Assembly (NCBI RefSeq): GCF_024699945.1
Contig: NZ_JAJOMY010000001.1
Span: 3,231,001-3,295,000, forward strand
Source: Phenylobacterium sp. J426
Lineage (GTDB): Bacteria; Pseudomonadota; Alphaproteobacteria; Caulobacterales; Caulobacteraceae
Reading direction: 5' to 3'
DNA: 64,000 bases
In this document: piece by piece, positions 1-6,748 of the stretch
Layout of the letters: every line of letters begins with the position of its first letter
Numbering within the stretch: position 1 is the first letter of the stretch
Translations under genes and position numbers: made by a program
The notes under the pieces: generated by a model
Seen by the model: only the letters and a program-made list of their open reading frames with translations
The model's database searches: none
Told to the model about the DNA's origin: nothing

Positions 1-79
1 CAAGCCTTGCGTCACGGTTAATGGAGGGTTGCGGTGGAGCAGCCCGCCCTCGCCTGCTATAGGCGGCGTCCGCCGCGCT

Positions 80-170
80 GGATGGGTGGCCGAGTGGTTT
101 AAGGCAGCGGTCTTGAAAACCGCCGTGGGTTCACGCCCACCGTGGGTTCAGAATCCCACCCCGTCCGCCA
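80..170 (+). tRNA. tRNA-Ser(UGA), hosts the integrated element
   Basis: A 91-nt class II tRNA. The acceptor stem is GGATGGG (80-86) with CCCGTCC (160-166), then discriminator G and an encoded CCA (168-170). The anticodon loop CTTGAAA (112-118) gives anticodon TGA, and there is a long variable arm. The T-stem 142-146/155-159 encloses TTCAGAAT, an 8-nt T-loop instead of the usual 7, and the acceptor has a G.U pair. The displaced chromosomal 3' half near 10649-10710 has a normal T-loop and a perfect acceptor match. The 3' half here therefore probably came with the mobile element. Confidence 0.95.
108..130 (+). repeat. attL core (tRNA-Ser anticodon-arm segment)
   Basis: These 23 nt are identical to 10649-10671 and lie in the anticodon stem-loop and start of the variable arm of tRNA-Ser. 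Beyond the 23 nt the two copies diverge in the variable arm and then match again through the T-arm and acceptor. Integration in the anticodon loop of a tRNA is typical of tyrosine-recombinase elements. The exact crossover point inside the 23 nt is not visible. Confidence 0.85.
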
Positions 171-178
171 GAACATGC

Positions 179-219
179 GGGGCTAAGGTGTTCTCATCAC
201 ACGAGAATGTCTTAGCCCC
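179..219 (+). terminator. long hairpin just after tRNA-Ser
   Basis: GGGGCTAAG (179-187) pairs with CTTAGCCCC (211-219), and an inner TTCTC/GAGAA pairing closes a 7-nt loop. It starts 9 nt after the tRNA CCA and lacks a T-tract. It may end or process the tRNA transcript, or it may be part of the left attachment region bound by recombination proteins. Confidence 0.5.
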
Positions 220-263
220 TCCCCGGCTTGGGTGGGCGTGCGGCCATCGTCCTAATCCCTTGC

Positions 264-287
264 GAGGCCACAGCGAGGCCACACGAG
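264..287 (+). repeat. left-end arm-type repeat of the integrative element
   Basis: Two direct GAGGCCACA units 11 nt apart form a 24-nt block that recurs with one mismatch at 10503-10526, in the same orientation, at the other end of the element. Paired short direct repeats flanking the core at both ends are what integrase arm-binding sites look like. Function is inferred. Confidence 0.6.
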
Positions 288-391
288 CTCGCGAAGCGCG
301 TTCGCGGCATGTACCGCCCTTCCCTCGGATCGAGGCGGCGGCGACCCGCCCAATGGGCGTAGTTTTAACCGCACGCGGGTACGCTCTCGGC

Positions 392-1018
392 ATGAGCCAC
401 ACCCTTGCCCGCTCCCTCACCCTCGGCGTCCTCGCCACCCTCGCGGTCGCCGGAGCCGCCCACGCCGACCAATGCAAGGCCATCCCCGACAACGGCCCCA
501 TGCCCGCGTACCTCGCGCCGGGAAGCACCTTCCGGGGGGCGGTCAAGGTGGTGATTGACGGCGACTCCATGTGCGTGGCGCGCGGTGCTGGCCCGGAGAA
601 TTTGGTGGAGGTGCGGTTGGCCGACTTCCACGCCCCCGAGTTCAGCCAACCCGGCGGACCGGCGGCACAGAAGAAGCTCGCGGCGCTCGTCTTGGGGCGC
701 GAGGTGGTGTGCAAGGCGGGGTCACGCACCCACGACCGGGTGGCCGCCCAATGCACCCTCAATGGCCGCGCCATCGGTTCGTTGATGCGCCAAGCTGGCG
801 TGACCGAGGGCGGGAACGGCACGCGGCGAGCGGCTCCGGTTGCTCGGCCGGTCCAGCCTCAACCTTTCGCGGGCTCGCCCGGCTGGTCCTACCGGAATTG
901 CCGCGAGGCTCGTGAGGCCGGAGCCGCGCCGCTCTATCGCGGCCAGCCGGGGTATGGCGCGCACATGGACGGCGACGGCGACGGGATTGCATGCGAGCCC
1001 TACCGGGGGCGGCGCTAG
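392..1018 (+). CDS. secreted thermonuclease-like protein with C-terminal excalibur domain
   Basis: A 208-aa protein with an N-terminal signal peptide (about residues 1-25, ending AHA), a staphylococcal-nuclease-like OB fold and a C-terminal excalibur calcium-binding motif. The nuclease part shows VVIDGDS, VRLADFHAPE and a HDR segment, matching the Asp, Arg/Glu and second Arg positions of the SNase family. The second arginine alignment is approximate because the usual YGR loop is short here. The C-terminus has DGDGDGIACE, the excalibur signature. A longer reading frame exists upstream, but the ATG at 392 begins the signal peptide. It is the first cargo gene inside the left end and points toward the cell surface. 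Substrate is unknown. Confidence 0.8.
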   Translation: MSHTLARSLTLGVLATLAVAGAAHADQCKAIPDNGPMPAYLAPGSTFRGAVKVVIDGDSMCVARGAGPENLVEVRLADFHAPEFSQPGGPAAQKKLAALVLGREVVCKAGSRTHDRVAAQCTLNGRAIGSLMRQAGVTEGGNGTRRAAPVARPVQPQPFAGSPGWSYRNCREAREAGAAPLYRGQPGYGAHMDGDGDGIACEPYRGRR

Positions 1019-1068
1019 CGTCGGAGTTGCCTGTTCGCAGAATCGGCCGTGGGGCCACGTTATGCGCC

Positions 1069-1650
1069 ATGTACGTCCACATCACCCCCGAGCTTACGTG
1101 CGCGGCCCAAACCCTCCGTGTTGCCGAACACCTAGAGGCCGCCGCGTCAGACCCTCAACGCCTCGTGGACGCCGTGCGGTGCGCCCATCTGGCCATCATG
1201 GCGGCTTGCACCGTCGCCCTCACCGGCACCGCCGGAGTGGGTGCCTACTCCGACAAGCTGGCGGCCAAGCACCTCAAGTTCATGGGCGGGGAAATTCCCG
1301 ACATGCCCGAGGACCACACGTTGCCCTTCGCGGCCCTCTTTCAGCGCGTCCAAGAACCCGACCGCATGGACTTCTCGGGGCCGCTCACGTTCACCGAGCA
1401 CGAGCGGAAGGCGGCCCGGACGCTCGATTGGCTCCGAGGGCTCATCGACCACCCAAAGGCCACCTCGTGGTCCGTGGAGCGGGACACATTCGCGGTCGTC
1501 CTAGCGGCGTTCCCGACCATGTTGGAGAAGTGCATGGGCGCGGCCGGTCACAGGTACCTAGACGGGCCGGATGAGGACGTTGCGCGCGGCCTCGCTCGGG
1601 TACGCGCCGCGCTAGCCGCATCCATCCCACCCATGGAGCCGAACGAGTGA
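1069..1650 (+). CDS. helical HEPN-like protein, putative defence cargo
   Basis: A 193-aa, mostly helical protein that I cannot name. The C-terminal half has LRGLIDH followed by a SWSVE stretch. This gives an R-x4-H spacing and resembles HEPN proteins, where that motif is the RNase or RNA-binding centre. The N-terminal helix contains AVRCAHLAIMAA. Start was taken at the ATG at 1069; an ATG at 1062 is out of frame and a longer in-frame start exists at 991. The gene overlaps the next one by GTGA at 1647, so the two are probably translated together. HEPN membership is inferred from the motif only. Confidence 0.55.
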   Translation: MYVHITPELTCAAQTLRVAEHLEAAASDPQRLVDAVRCAHLAIMAACTVALTGTAGVGAYSDKLAAKHLKFMGGEIPDMPEDHTLPFAALFQRVQEPDRMDFSGPLTFTEHERKAARTLDWLRGLIDHPKATSWSVERDTFAVVLAAFPTMLEKCMGAAGHRYLDGPDEDVARGLARVRAALAASIPPMEPNE

Positions 1651-2413
1651 CTCGCCTTCCGCAAGAGGTGCCCGACGTGGACGTGCTCTTGGCGCTTGCG
1701 CCCGAGGAGCTTGGCGGCGTGTTGCTCAAGCTGGCCGCCGACCCAGAACACCGAGGCATGTTCAGCTTTGAGGGATCCTAGGCGACACGGCGCTCTATCC
1801 TCCCCTTCACGCGGAAGGAAACGCGCCGGGGTACTACCCGCGAGCACGGGAACAGCAAATCCTCCAAGCTACCTCGGAGGCGTGGCAATGGCTCGAAACC
1901 GCGTTGCTCATCATGCCCGCGCCCGGTGTGAACGGGCGCAACGGTTGGCGCGTCCTAACCCGCCGGGGGCGCGCCCTCGTGGAGCAAGACCGGTTCGATG
2001 AGTACCGCTCTGCGGTGGAGTTCCCGAAGGCCCTCCTACATCCCCGCATCGCGGACGACGTGTGGCTGCAACTCGCCCGGCGTGACCTATCGTTGGCGGT
2101 GTTCATCGCGTTCAGGACCGTGGAGGAAGCGGTTCGCGAGGCCGGAGGCTTCCCACCGGAGAAGGTGGGGGTGTCCCTCATGCGGGACGCCTTCAAGCCG
2201 GGCGTTGGCCCGCTCGCCAAGCACGAGGAACCCCACGCCGAACAAGAGGCGCTCGCCAGCCTCTTTGCGGGTGCCATCGGCTCGTACAAGAATCCCCACT
2301 CCCACCGGACGGTCGAGGTGACGGACATGCGGGAAGCCCAAGAAATGGTGCTCTTGGCTTCGCACCTACTCCGCATCGTGGACGCGCGCGCGGCGGGCGA
2401 GGAACGCGGCTAG
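1647..2413 (+). CDS. TIGR02391/Ymh family protein, frameshifted near 1769-1781
   Basis: The family architecture is readable in two frames. The first frame (GTG 1647 to TAG 1781) encodes the VPDVDVLLALAPEELGG region. The second frame, open after TGA 1769, encodes GDTALYPP, PGYYPRAREQQ, the NGWRVL region, ALHPRIAD and the diagnostic GSYKNPHSHR near the C-terminus. Joined, they give about 255 aa, the usual family length. Without the first part the downstream open frame could start at TTG 1904. I recall this family being placed among HEPN-like proteins and being common on mobile elements, which is not testable here. The break may be a real mutation, a sequencing error or recoding. Confidence 0.7.
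1760..1794 (+). repeat. imperfect direct repeat, copy 1
   Basis: Thirty-five nt matching 2454-2488 at 29 positions; the first 13 nt are identical. It spans the frame break of the TIGR02391 gene. Differences in its second half fall partly at synonymous positions of the GDTAL reading. Confidence 0.65.
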
Positions 2414-2453
2414 AGGCGAACCGGCCCCGGCGGCTCCGCTCAAACGTCGGGCA

Positions 2454-2488
2454 GTTCAGCTTTGAGCCAACCTAAGCGATACCGCGCT
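2454..2488 (+). repeat. imperfect direct repeat, copy 2 (possible gene remnant)
   Basis: Second copy of 1760-1794, 41 nt after the TIGR02391 stop. Read in the matching frames it gives FSFE and then LSDTAL, paralleling FSFE and LGDTAL in copy 1. It may be the remnant of a duplicated TIGR02391 gene. It overlaps the 3' end of the leftward gene at 2472-2708. Confidence 0.6.
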
Positions 2489-2708
2489 TCCCGTCCGCCT
2501 TCCGCCGCGCCTCGCGCTTGGCCTCATCGTCAACGTGTACGAAGTAGGCCGTGAGCACCGCTCGGGCGTTGGACTCGTACACGCCGCGCCGGTCGGGTGA
2601 CAGTTCCTGAAACGGCACCTTGTGGCCCGGCACCGCGCTCATCGCGTGCTCATACCCGCCTTGGGCACCGGCCAACACCTCGGCGTCGGTCGGGGTTCGT
2701 TTGCTCAT
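2472..2708 (-). CDS. small hypothetical protein
   Basis: A 78-aa protein starting MSKRTPTDAEVLAG and ending with a charged, basic helix (EAKREARRKADGKRG). The ATG at 2708 was chosen over upstream starts because the extension is arginine/proline-rich and crosses the hairpin side of the preceding operon. No family is recognised. It is the last leftward gene of the element and is separated from the capsid operon by a strong hairpin (2775-2807). Confidence 0.5.
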   Translation of the reverse strand: MSKRTPTDAEVLAGAQGGYEHAMSAVPGHKVPFQELSPDRRGVYESNARAVLTAYFVHVDDEAKREARRKADGKRGIA

Positions 2709-2774
2709 GGGTCCTCCGTGTCGTCGGCCGTTCCATTGCCCCATACCGTCGAGCGCCCCCCGGGGGCTAGGAAA

Positions 2775-2807
2775 GCCCGCCCGGTGCAACTCCGACACCG
2801 GGCGGGC
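2775..2807 (-). terminator. strong hairpin ending the capsid gene series
   Basis: A 12-bp perfect stem (2775-2786 with 2796-2807) and 9-nt loop. Read leftward it is followed by TTTCC. It lies 141 nt beyond the last gene of the leftward capsid series. Terminator function is inferred. Confidence 0.5.
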
Positions 2808-2948
2808 GCGCTCCCTAGCTAGCGGGAGGCCGCCCCCGGCCACTTAGCGTGCTTGCCGGGCCGGGAGCGAGGGTGAGAGCCGCCGGAAGGCTGTGGCGGC
2901 CCTCTGCCAAGTCGCGCGACGTTGGGGCTTCGTGCGCGCGCCGTGGGT

Positions 2949-3200
2949 TCAGTTCAGCGTCGGGCGGTCGGCCTCCAAGGCGTCGGCCATGTACCGGAGT
3001 TGGGCGACAATCACGGGCACGTCGTCCGCTTTGACGTGGCCATGCACGAGCGCGCCTAGAACACGGATGAGCCCCATCGCGCCCTTGGCCACCCTGTACC
3101 GCCGTAGGAGGTCGGCCGACTCGGGGTTTGAGCCCGCGTCCGCTTCCAAGATGGCGAGTTCTTCCGCCGTGAAGGGCGGCACTTCGGGCTCAACGGTCAT
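2949..3200 (-). CDS. small hypothetical protein in capsid operon
   Basis: An 83-aa acidic N-terminus followed by a helical C-terminal half. It overlaps the stop of the coiled-coil gene (3190-3200), which suggests translational coupling. No family is recognised. Its position after the capsid and coiled-coil genes suggests a head-associated or accessory role, which is inference only. Confidence 0.6.
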   Translation of the reverse strand: MTVEPEVPPFTAEELAILEADAGSNPESADLLRRYRVAKGAMGLIRVLGALVHGHVKADDVPVIVAQLRYMADALEADRPTLN

Positions 3201-3705
3201 TGCGGTTCTCCAATTCGGTCACCCGCCCTTCAAGCTCCGCGACACGTCCGGCTAGCGCCTCCACAAGCTCGGCAAGCTCCCGGTGGTCCGACCGGATGAG
3301 GCGAAGGTGCTTGCCTACGCCGTCGCCAATCGTCGTGGTGAGCATGCTCGCCCACCGGGAGAGGGTGTCCCGCGTCACCGGCTTGGCGGCCTTGGGCGCT
3401 CGGCGCTGGACGGCAGCGGCTAGCTGGCGGCGCACGGGCGCGGGTTCGGGCGGTCGGCGGGAGGCCTCGGCGCGGCGTTGGGCCACCAATCCTCGGCGGG
3501 TGGCCTCGCGCCGGAAGTGCGGCTCACCCTCCAGCAACGCGAGGTCGGCGGCCGTTAGCACCTCGTCGCCTGGGAGGGCCACGCGCTCGGGAGCGGCGTG
3601 CGTCACCGGCTCGGCGGCGGCTGGCGGGATGCCGAGAATGGCGCGGTTGGCCTCGGCGCTCACCTCGCGGGCGCGGTCGAGGATGGCTTGGGCGGCGGGG
3701 CTCAT
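3190..3705 (-). CDS. coiled-coil protein downstream of the capsid gene
   Basis: A 171-aa protein. The first ~110 residues are alanine/arginine-rich. The last ~40 residues form clear heptads (ELVEALAGRVAELEGRVTEL), a likely coiled coil. It begins 7 nt after the capsid gene stop. A helical or coiled-coil protein beside an HK97-type capsid gene that lacks a visible protease or scaffold could be a scaffold or tail-side adaptor, but there is no recognisable family. Confidence 0.6.
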   Translation of the reverse strand: MSPAAQAILDRAREVSAEANRAILGIPPAAAEPVTHAAPERVALPGDEVLTAADLALLEGEPHFRREATRRGLVAQRRAEASRRPPEPAPVRRQLAAAVQRRAPKAAKPVTRDTLSRWASMLTTTIGDGVGKHLRLIRSDHRELAELVEALAGRVAELEGRVTELENRNDR

Positions 3706-3712
3706 GGCGGCG

Positions 3713-4774
3713 CTACCACGCCACGTCGGTCATGTACGCCACCGCGCCCGAGCGCCGCGCCCACGTGGCCGAGAGGATGCACCGGACGCCCAGTGAGTCG
3801 GTCTGGAACAAGCTGCGTAGATTGCCCGCCGAGACATTGGGCGTGCCCGGCGTGGAGATTGCAGCCGGGTCGTCGGCCTCCATGTGGAGCAACGCATGAA
3901 TCGAGCGGTCGAAGTCGGGCGTCGGGTCCACCGAGGCCGCGACGGTGCCGGGGTCGATGGCGATGATTGTTCCCGGCGCGACGCCTACGCTCGGCAACAC
4001 CTCCACCTCGCGGCCTTGGAGGCGAAGGGCGGCAGTGAAGGCTTGGGCCGGGTTGGCAACGAACACCACCTCGCGCCCACCGGCCGCGAACACGGCTCCT
4101 GCCAGCTTGGCGAGGTCCGCTTGCATCGCGCTCTCCCCACCACCGGCCGTCGCGGTAAGCGGCGCAATGCCGTTCAGGAGGCCAGCCGGGCGAGAGTCGG
4201 TGGCGGCCTCCGGGGAGAACGCCGAGGCGTCCAGCGACACCGAGGCGTCCTCCTCTAGCAGCGTCCGAAAGGCGGCCTCGCCGCCCGCCTCGGCAACCTG
4301 GCGCGTGAGGACGACAAGCCCGCCGAGCTTGGACATGGGGCCGATGACGGTGGAGCCGAGGTTGGCTTGCCGGACCGGGATGGGCGCGCCCTCCTGAACC
4401 CACGACATTGTGCCGCCCGTTGCCGGGTCGAGGCGGCCCGGAACGGCCACGGAGCCCACGCCCGCGAGGTCCACCCGGAGGGCTCGGGCGAACAGCCGCC
4501 CGGCCGCGCTCTGCGGGAGGTTGGCGACGAAATCGAGCACGGCTTGCCCGGCAAGTGCGCCCGCCCAACCGGTGTCGCCGGTGCTCGCGGGCGCAACGGC
4601 CGCGCGTTGCAGGAGCGCGAGCGTCACGGGCTCGTCGCCGTACAGTTGGCGAGCGACCGCCACCGGGTCGCCGTTCCGTCCGGCCAGCATGTGGACGAGA
4701 TCCGGCTCGGATGAGGGCGGCGCGCGGAGGCTCGGCGGGTTCGGGGCGAAGGGGAATGGGGGGCGCGTGCTCAT
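3713..4774 (-). CDS. HK97-type phage major capsid protein
   Basis: A 353-aa protein from ATG 4774, with an upstream in-frame extension judged unlikely. The C-terminal two thirds read as an HK97-fold major capsid protein: SVAVPGRLDPATGGTMSWV, then VIGPMSKLGGLVVLTRQVAE, a long middle domain, and the typical end GVRCILSATWARRSGAVAYM. The N-terminal ~110 residues are variable and carry a VARQLYGDEPVTLALLQRA helix, as in delta-domain capsid proteins. No prohead protease, portal or tail gene is found nearby. It presumably forms or modifies capsids, perhaps using helper-phage functions. Confidence 0.8.
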   Translation of the reverse strand: MSTRPPFPFAPNPPSLRAPPSSEPDLVHMLAGRNGDPVAVARQLYGDEPVTLALLQRAAVAPASTGDTGWAGALAGQAVLDFVANLPQSAAGRLFARALRVDLAGVGSVAVPGRLDPATGGTMSWVQEGAPIPVRQANLGSTVIGPMSKLGGLVVLTRQVAEAGGEAAFRTLLEEDASVSLDASAFSPEAATDSRPAGLLNGIAPLTATAGGGESAMQADLAKLAGAVFAAGGREVVFVANPAQAFTAALRLQGREVEVLPSVGVAPGTIIAIDPGTVAASVDPTPDFDRSIHALLHMEADDPAAISTPGTPNVSAGNLRSLFQTDSLGVRCILSATWARRSGAVAYMTDVAW

Positions 4775-4817
4775 GGCCTCACGATGCCGAGCCACGCGGG
4801 GCGGCGCTGTATATGCG

Positions 4818-5246
4818 TCACGGTTTTTGAAGGCGGCCCAACACCTCCGCGACGCTTGCGCGTGCGGCACCCTCGCGCCGCACGAGGTCGTCAATCATGC
4901 GCCCTAGGGCACGTCCCACGGCCGCGCGGTCGGTGGGGCCGTTTCGGGGTAGCCAGCCGAGGTCGAGCAAGAGCCGCACGGTGTCCCCCAAGCTTTCCAG
5001 CGGCACCGGGGGCGCGGCACCATCACGAGCGTGCCCGGCGCGGTCCTTGGCATTCCGAAGCCGAAGGCGTCGCATCCGCGCAGCGTGGAGCTTGGCGGCG
5101 CGCACCTGTTTCGGTGTCCGCTGGCGGGTGATTGTCGGACTCCCGAGCGTTGGGGCCGCTCCGACGACGCCCACCGCCGCAAGGGCGTGAACCACCGGGG
5201 CCTCGGGCTCGTGTACGCGTGCAAGGGCGGCGGTCATTTGCGCCAC
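4818..5246 (-). CDS. hypothetical basic protein between terminase and capsid genes
   Basis: A 142-aa protein. The middle is very basic (KQVRAAKLHAARMRRLRLR) and the C-terminal half is helical, with LGDTVRLLLDLGWLPRNG and GRALGRMIDDLVRREG. It overlaps the preceding gene's stop by 13 nt and ends 43 nt before the capsid gene. The family is unknown. The basic helix could bind nucleic acid, and the position is where portal or connector genes sit in complete phages. Confidence 0.6.
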   Translation of the reverse strand: MAQMTAALARVHEPEAPVVHALAAVGVVGAAPTLGSPTITRQRTPKQVRAAKLHAARMRRLRLRNAKDRAGHARDGAAPPVPLESLGDTVRLLLDLGWLPRNGPTDRAAVGRALGRMIDDLVRREGAARASVAEVLGRLQKP

Positions 5247-5662
5247 CTCAAGCGAGCCCGTTCCTCGGCCGCGAGGACGCCAAGACGCTCAAGCGCGGTG
5301 GCCTCGGCCTCGCCGTTCCGCCGTCCGCCGGGACACGAGAACCGCCACCACGCCCACGGCCGGGTGCCCGGGCCGCCGGGAACCACACGGGTCCACGGGT
5401 CGGGGTCCACCGCCTCGGGCGCGGCGGCAACCCACCAGGTGGTGAGGCTCGCGCCGTGCATCGCCCAATCCACCCGCATGGCCGCTTCCGCCTCCCGGTG
5501 TTCCTCCGCGGTGGCTTGGTCCAGCGTCGAGGCGCTGTGGCCGGGGAAGTAGCCCTTGCCGAACAGCAGCAGGCTATCCGGGCCGCGCAGCAGGCTTTGC
5601 CGCTTGAACGGGTCGAGCACGGGACCGCCCCACGGTCGTATGCGGGTGCGACGCGACGGCAT
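5234..5662 (-). CDS. hypothetical protein following the small terminase
   Basis: A 142-aa protein rich in tryptophan, with RPWAWWRFSCPGG about two thirds along, then a leucine/glutamate helix containing ALERLGVLAAEE. The ATG follows the terminase gene stop by 1 nt, so the two are co-expressed. I have an unverified impression that similar WAWWR proteins sit beside P27 terminases in small elements. Function unknown. Confidence 0.6.
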   Translation of the reverse strand: MPSRRTRIRPWGGPVLDPFKRQSLLRGPDSLLLFGKGYFPGHSASTLDQATAEEHREAEAAMRVDWAMHGASLTTWWVAAAPEAVDPDPWTRVVPGGPGTRPWAWWRFSCPGGRRNGEAEATALERLGVLAAEERARLRWRK

Positions 5663-5663
5663 G

Positions 5664-5993
5664 TCAGTACCCCGCTCCCGGCGGGCGGCCGGGTCCGTCG
5701 CGAGCGGGCTCCACGTCCAGATTCAGCGCCTTGAGCGCCGCCAAGAGGCCGGTGCGGGAGTCGCGCTCAAGCACACATGCCGGGTGAGCCTTCGGACAGC
5801 CATACCGGTCCAGAATCATTGCGCCGTCCCGGGCGATGGCCTCTTGCGCGGACGCCATACGGTCGGCGCACTCGGCGGCGGTCTGGGCGAGCGCGAGTCC
5901 GGCCGCGTCGGCAATGCAGTACTCGCTCACAAGGCGTTGCCACAATTCGCGGCCACGTGGCCCGAGGTGCTTCGGGGGTTGAGGGGCGTTCAT
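5664..5993 (-). CDS. phage terminase small subunit, P27 family
   Basis: A 109-aa protein. The family hallmarks are visible: LGPRGRELWQRLVSEYCI near the N-terminus, then a long helix (ADAAGLALAQTAAECADRM), PKAHPACVLERDSRTGLLAAL, and a short C-terminal LNLDVEP tail. Small terminases recognise the packaging site on DNA and recruit the large ATPase/nuclease subunit. None is encoded in the element, so a helper phage would have to supply it. The HNH nuclease gene that often precedes P27 terminases is not recognisable here. Confidence 0.8.
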   Translation of the reverse strand: MNAPQPPKHLGPRGRELWQRLVSEYCIADAAGLALAQTAAECADRMASAQEAIARDGAMILDRYGCPKAHPACVLERDSRTGLLAALKALNLDVEPARDGPGRPPGAGY

Positions 5994-5999
5994 GTCAAC

Positions 6000-6314
6000 T
6001 CAGTCTCCGTGGGCGGGATTCACGCGTGTGTTTGCCCGCCGTCGCCTTCCGCGAGCGCCGCCGTAGGAACCCAAGCGGCCCCCCCGGTGAAGCTTGTTGA
6101 CCCATGCTCGTGGTGAGCGGTCCACGACGGCGCGGGGTTCGTCTGTGGCCCGTCCGCTCCGGTCCGCGTCCACCGCACCGGGCCGGGCCATGCTCTCCGC
6201 GCGTGTCACACGGCCGAGCGTGGGAGCGCCGTGCACGGGCGCATGAGTACCGGCGGTGCGGTGGTGGGGCCGAAGGCTTGCGGGGCCTTGGCGGGGCTCG
6301 TGCGGGGCGGTCAC
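6000..6314 (-). CDS. possible small basic protein (weak)
   Basis: An open frame of 104 aa beginning with GTG that overlaps the preceding gene stop as GTGA and ending 7 nt before the small terminase ATG. The spacing fits an operon gene, but the protein is arginine/histidine-rich with low complexity and no recognisable domain. If it is not a gene, 5994-6310 is a 317-nt stretch with nothing else I can identify. I looked specifically for an HNH nuclease in all three leftward frames and did not find one. Confidence 0.3.
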   Translation of the reverse strand: MTAPHEPRQGPASLRPHHRTAGTHAPVHGAPTLGRVTRAESMARPGAVDADRSGRATDEPRAVVDRSPRAWVNKLHRGGRLGSYGGARGRRRRANTRVNPAHGD

Positions 6315-6733
6315 GGTTCGCCCTCCCCAAGCCGGACCCAACATGCGCCGAGGACGGCGGCCCTCACGATGCGGGGAGCCCGACGCTTCACCACCTCGCC
6401 CTCGGCCCACGTCAGCAGCTCGTGGCCGCCAATGCTCTGCAACCGCTCGCCCAACACCCGAACGGCAAGCGCGGCGGCGCTGGCGGTGGGAGCTTGGGCG
6501 ATGAACGCGGCGGCGGTCTTGCGGGTCTTCGCCAGGACGAACGAGTCGAGGCCGAGGAGGTGAGCCCGGGCACCCGGCGCGGCGATGGCGGCCAACAGGG
6601 TGTCCAACGTGTCGAGGATGCCAAGCACCTCGGCCCGGTAGGTCGGTGGCGTGGGCACCTCCACAACCTGTCGGGCTCGTGGAGCACGGCGGCGGTCCGG
6701 CTTGGGTTCGTGGTCGGCGTGGGCGAGGGTCAC
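6311..6733 (-). CDS. hypothetical helical protein
   Basis: A 140-aa protein starting at GTG 6733. After a charged N-terminus it is a continuous series of alanine/leucine helices (EVLGILDTLDTLLAAIAAPG, FVLAKTRKTAAAFIAQAP, VRVLGERLQSIGGHELLTW). No family is recognised. It lies in the leftward operon between the replication and packaging genes. Confidence 0.55.
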   Translation of the reverse strand: MTLAHADHEPKPDRRRAPRARQVVEVPTPPTYRAEVLGILDTLDTLLAAIAAPGARAHLLGLDSFVLAKTRKTAAAFIAQAPTASAAALAVRVLGERLQSIGGHELLTWAEGEVVKRRAPRIVRAAVLGACWVRLGEGEP

Positions 6734-6748
6734 GACTCGGCTTGCTCC

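Noticed and set aside
29..391. N-terminal extension of the secreted nuclease reading through the tRNA gene
   Set aside because: It would place the signal peptide in the middle of the protein and translate the tRNA. The ATG at 392 is the sensible start.
5994..6311. HNH endonuclease expected before a P27 small terminase
   Set aside because: All three leftward frames were read. None shows paired cysteines with the His-Asn-His core.
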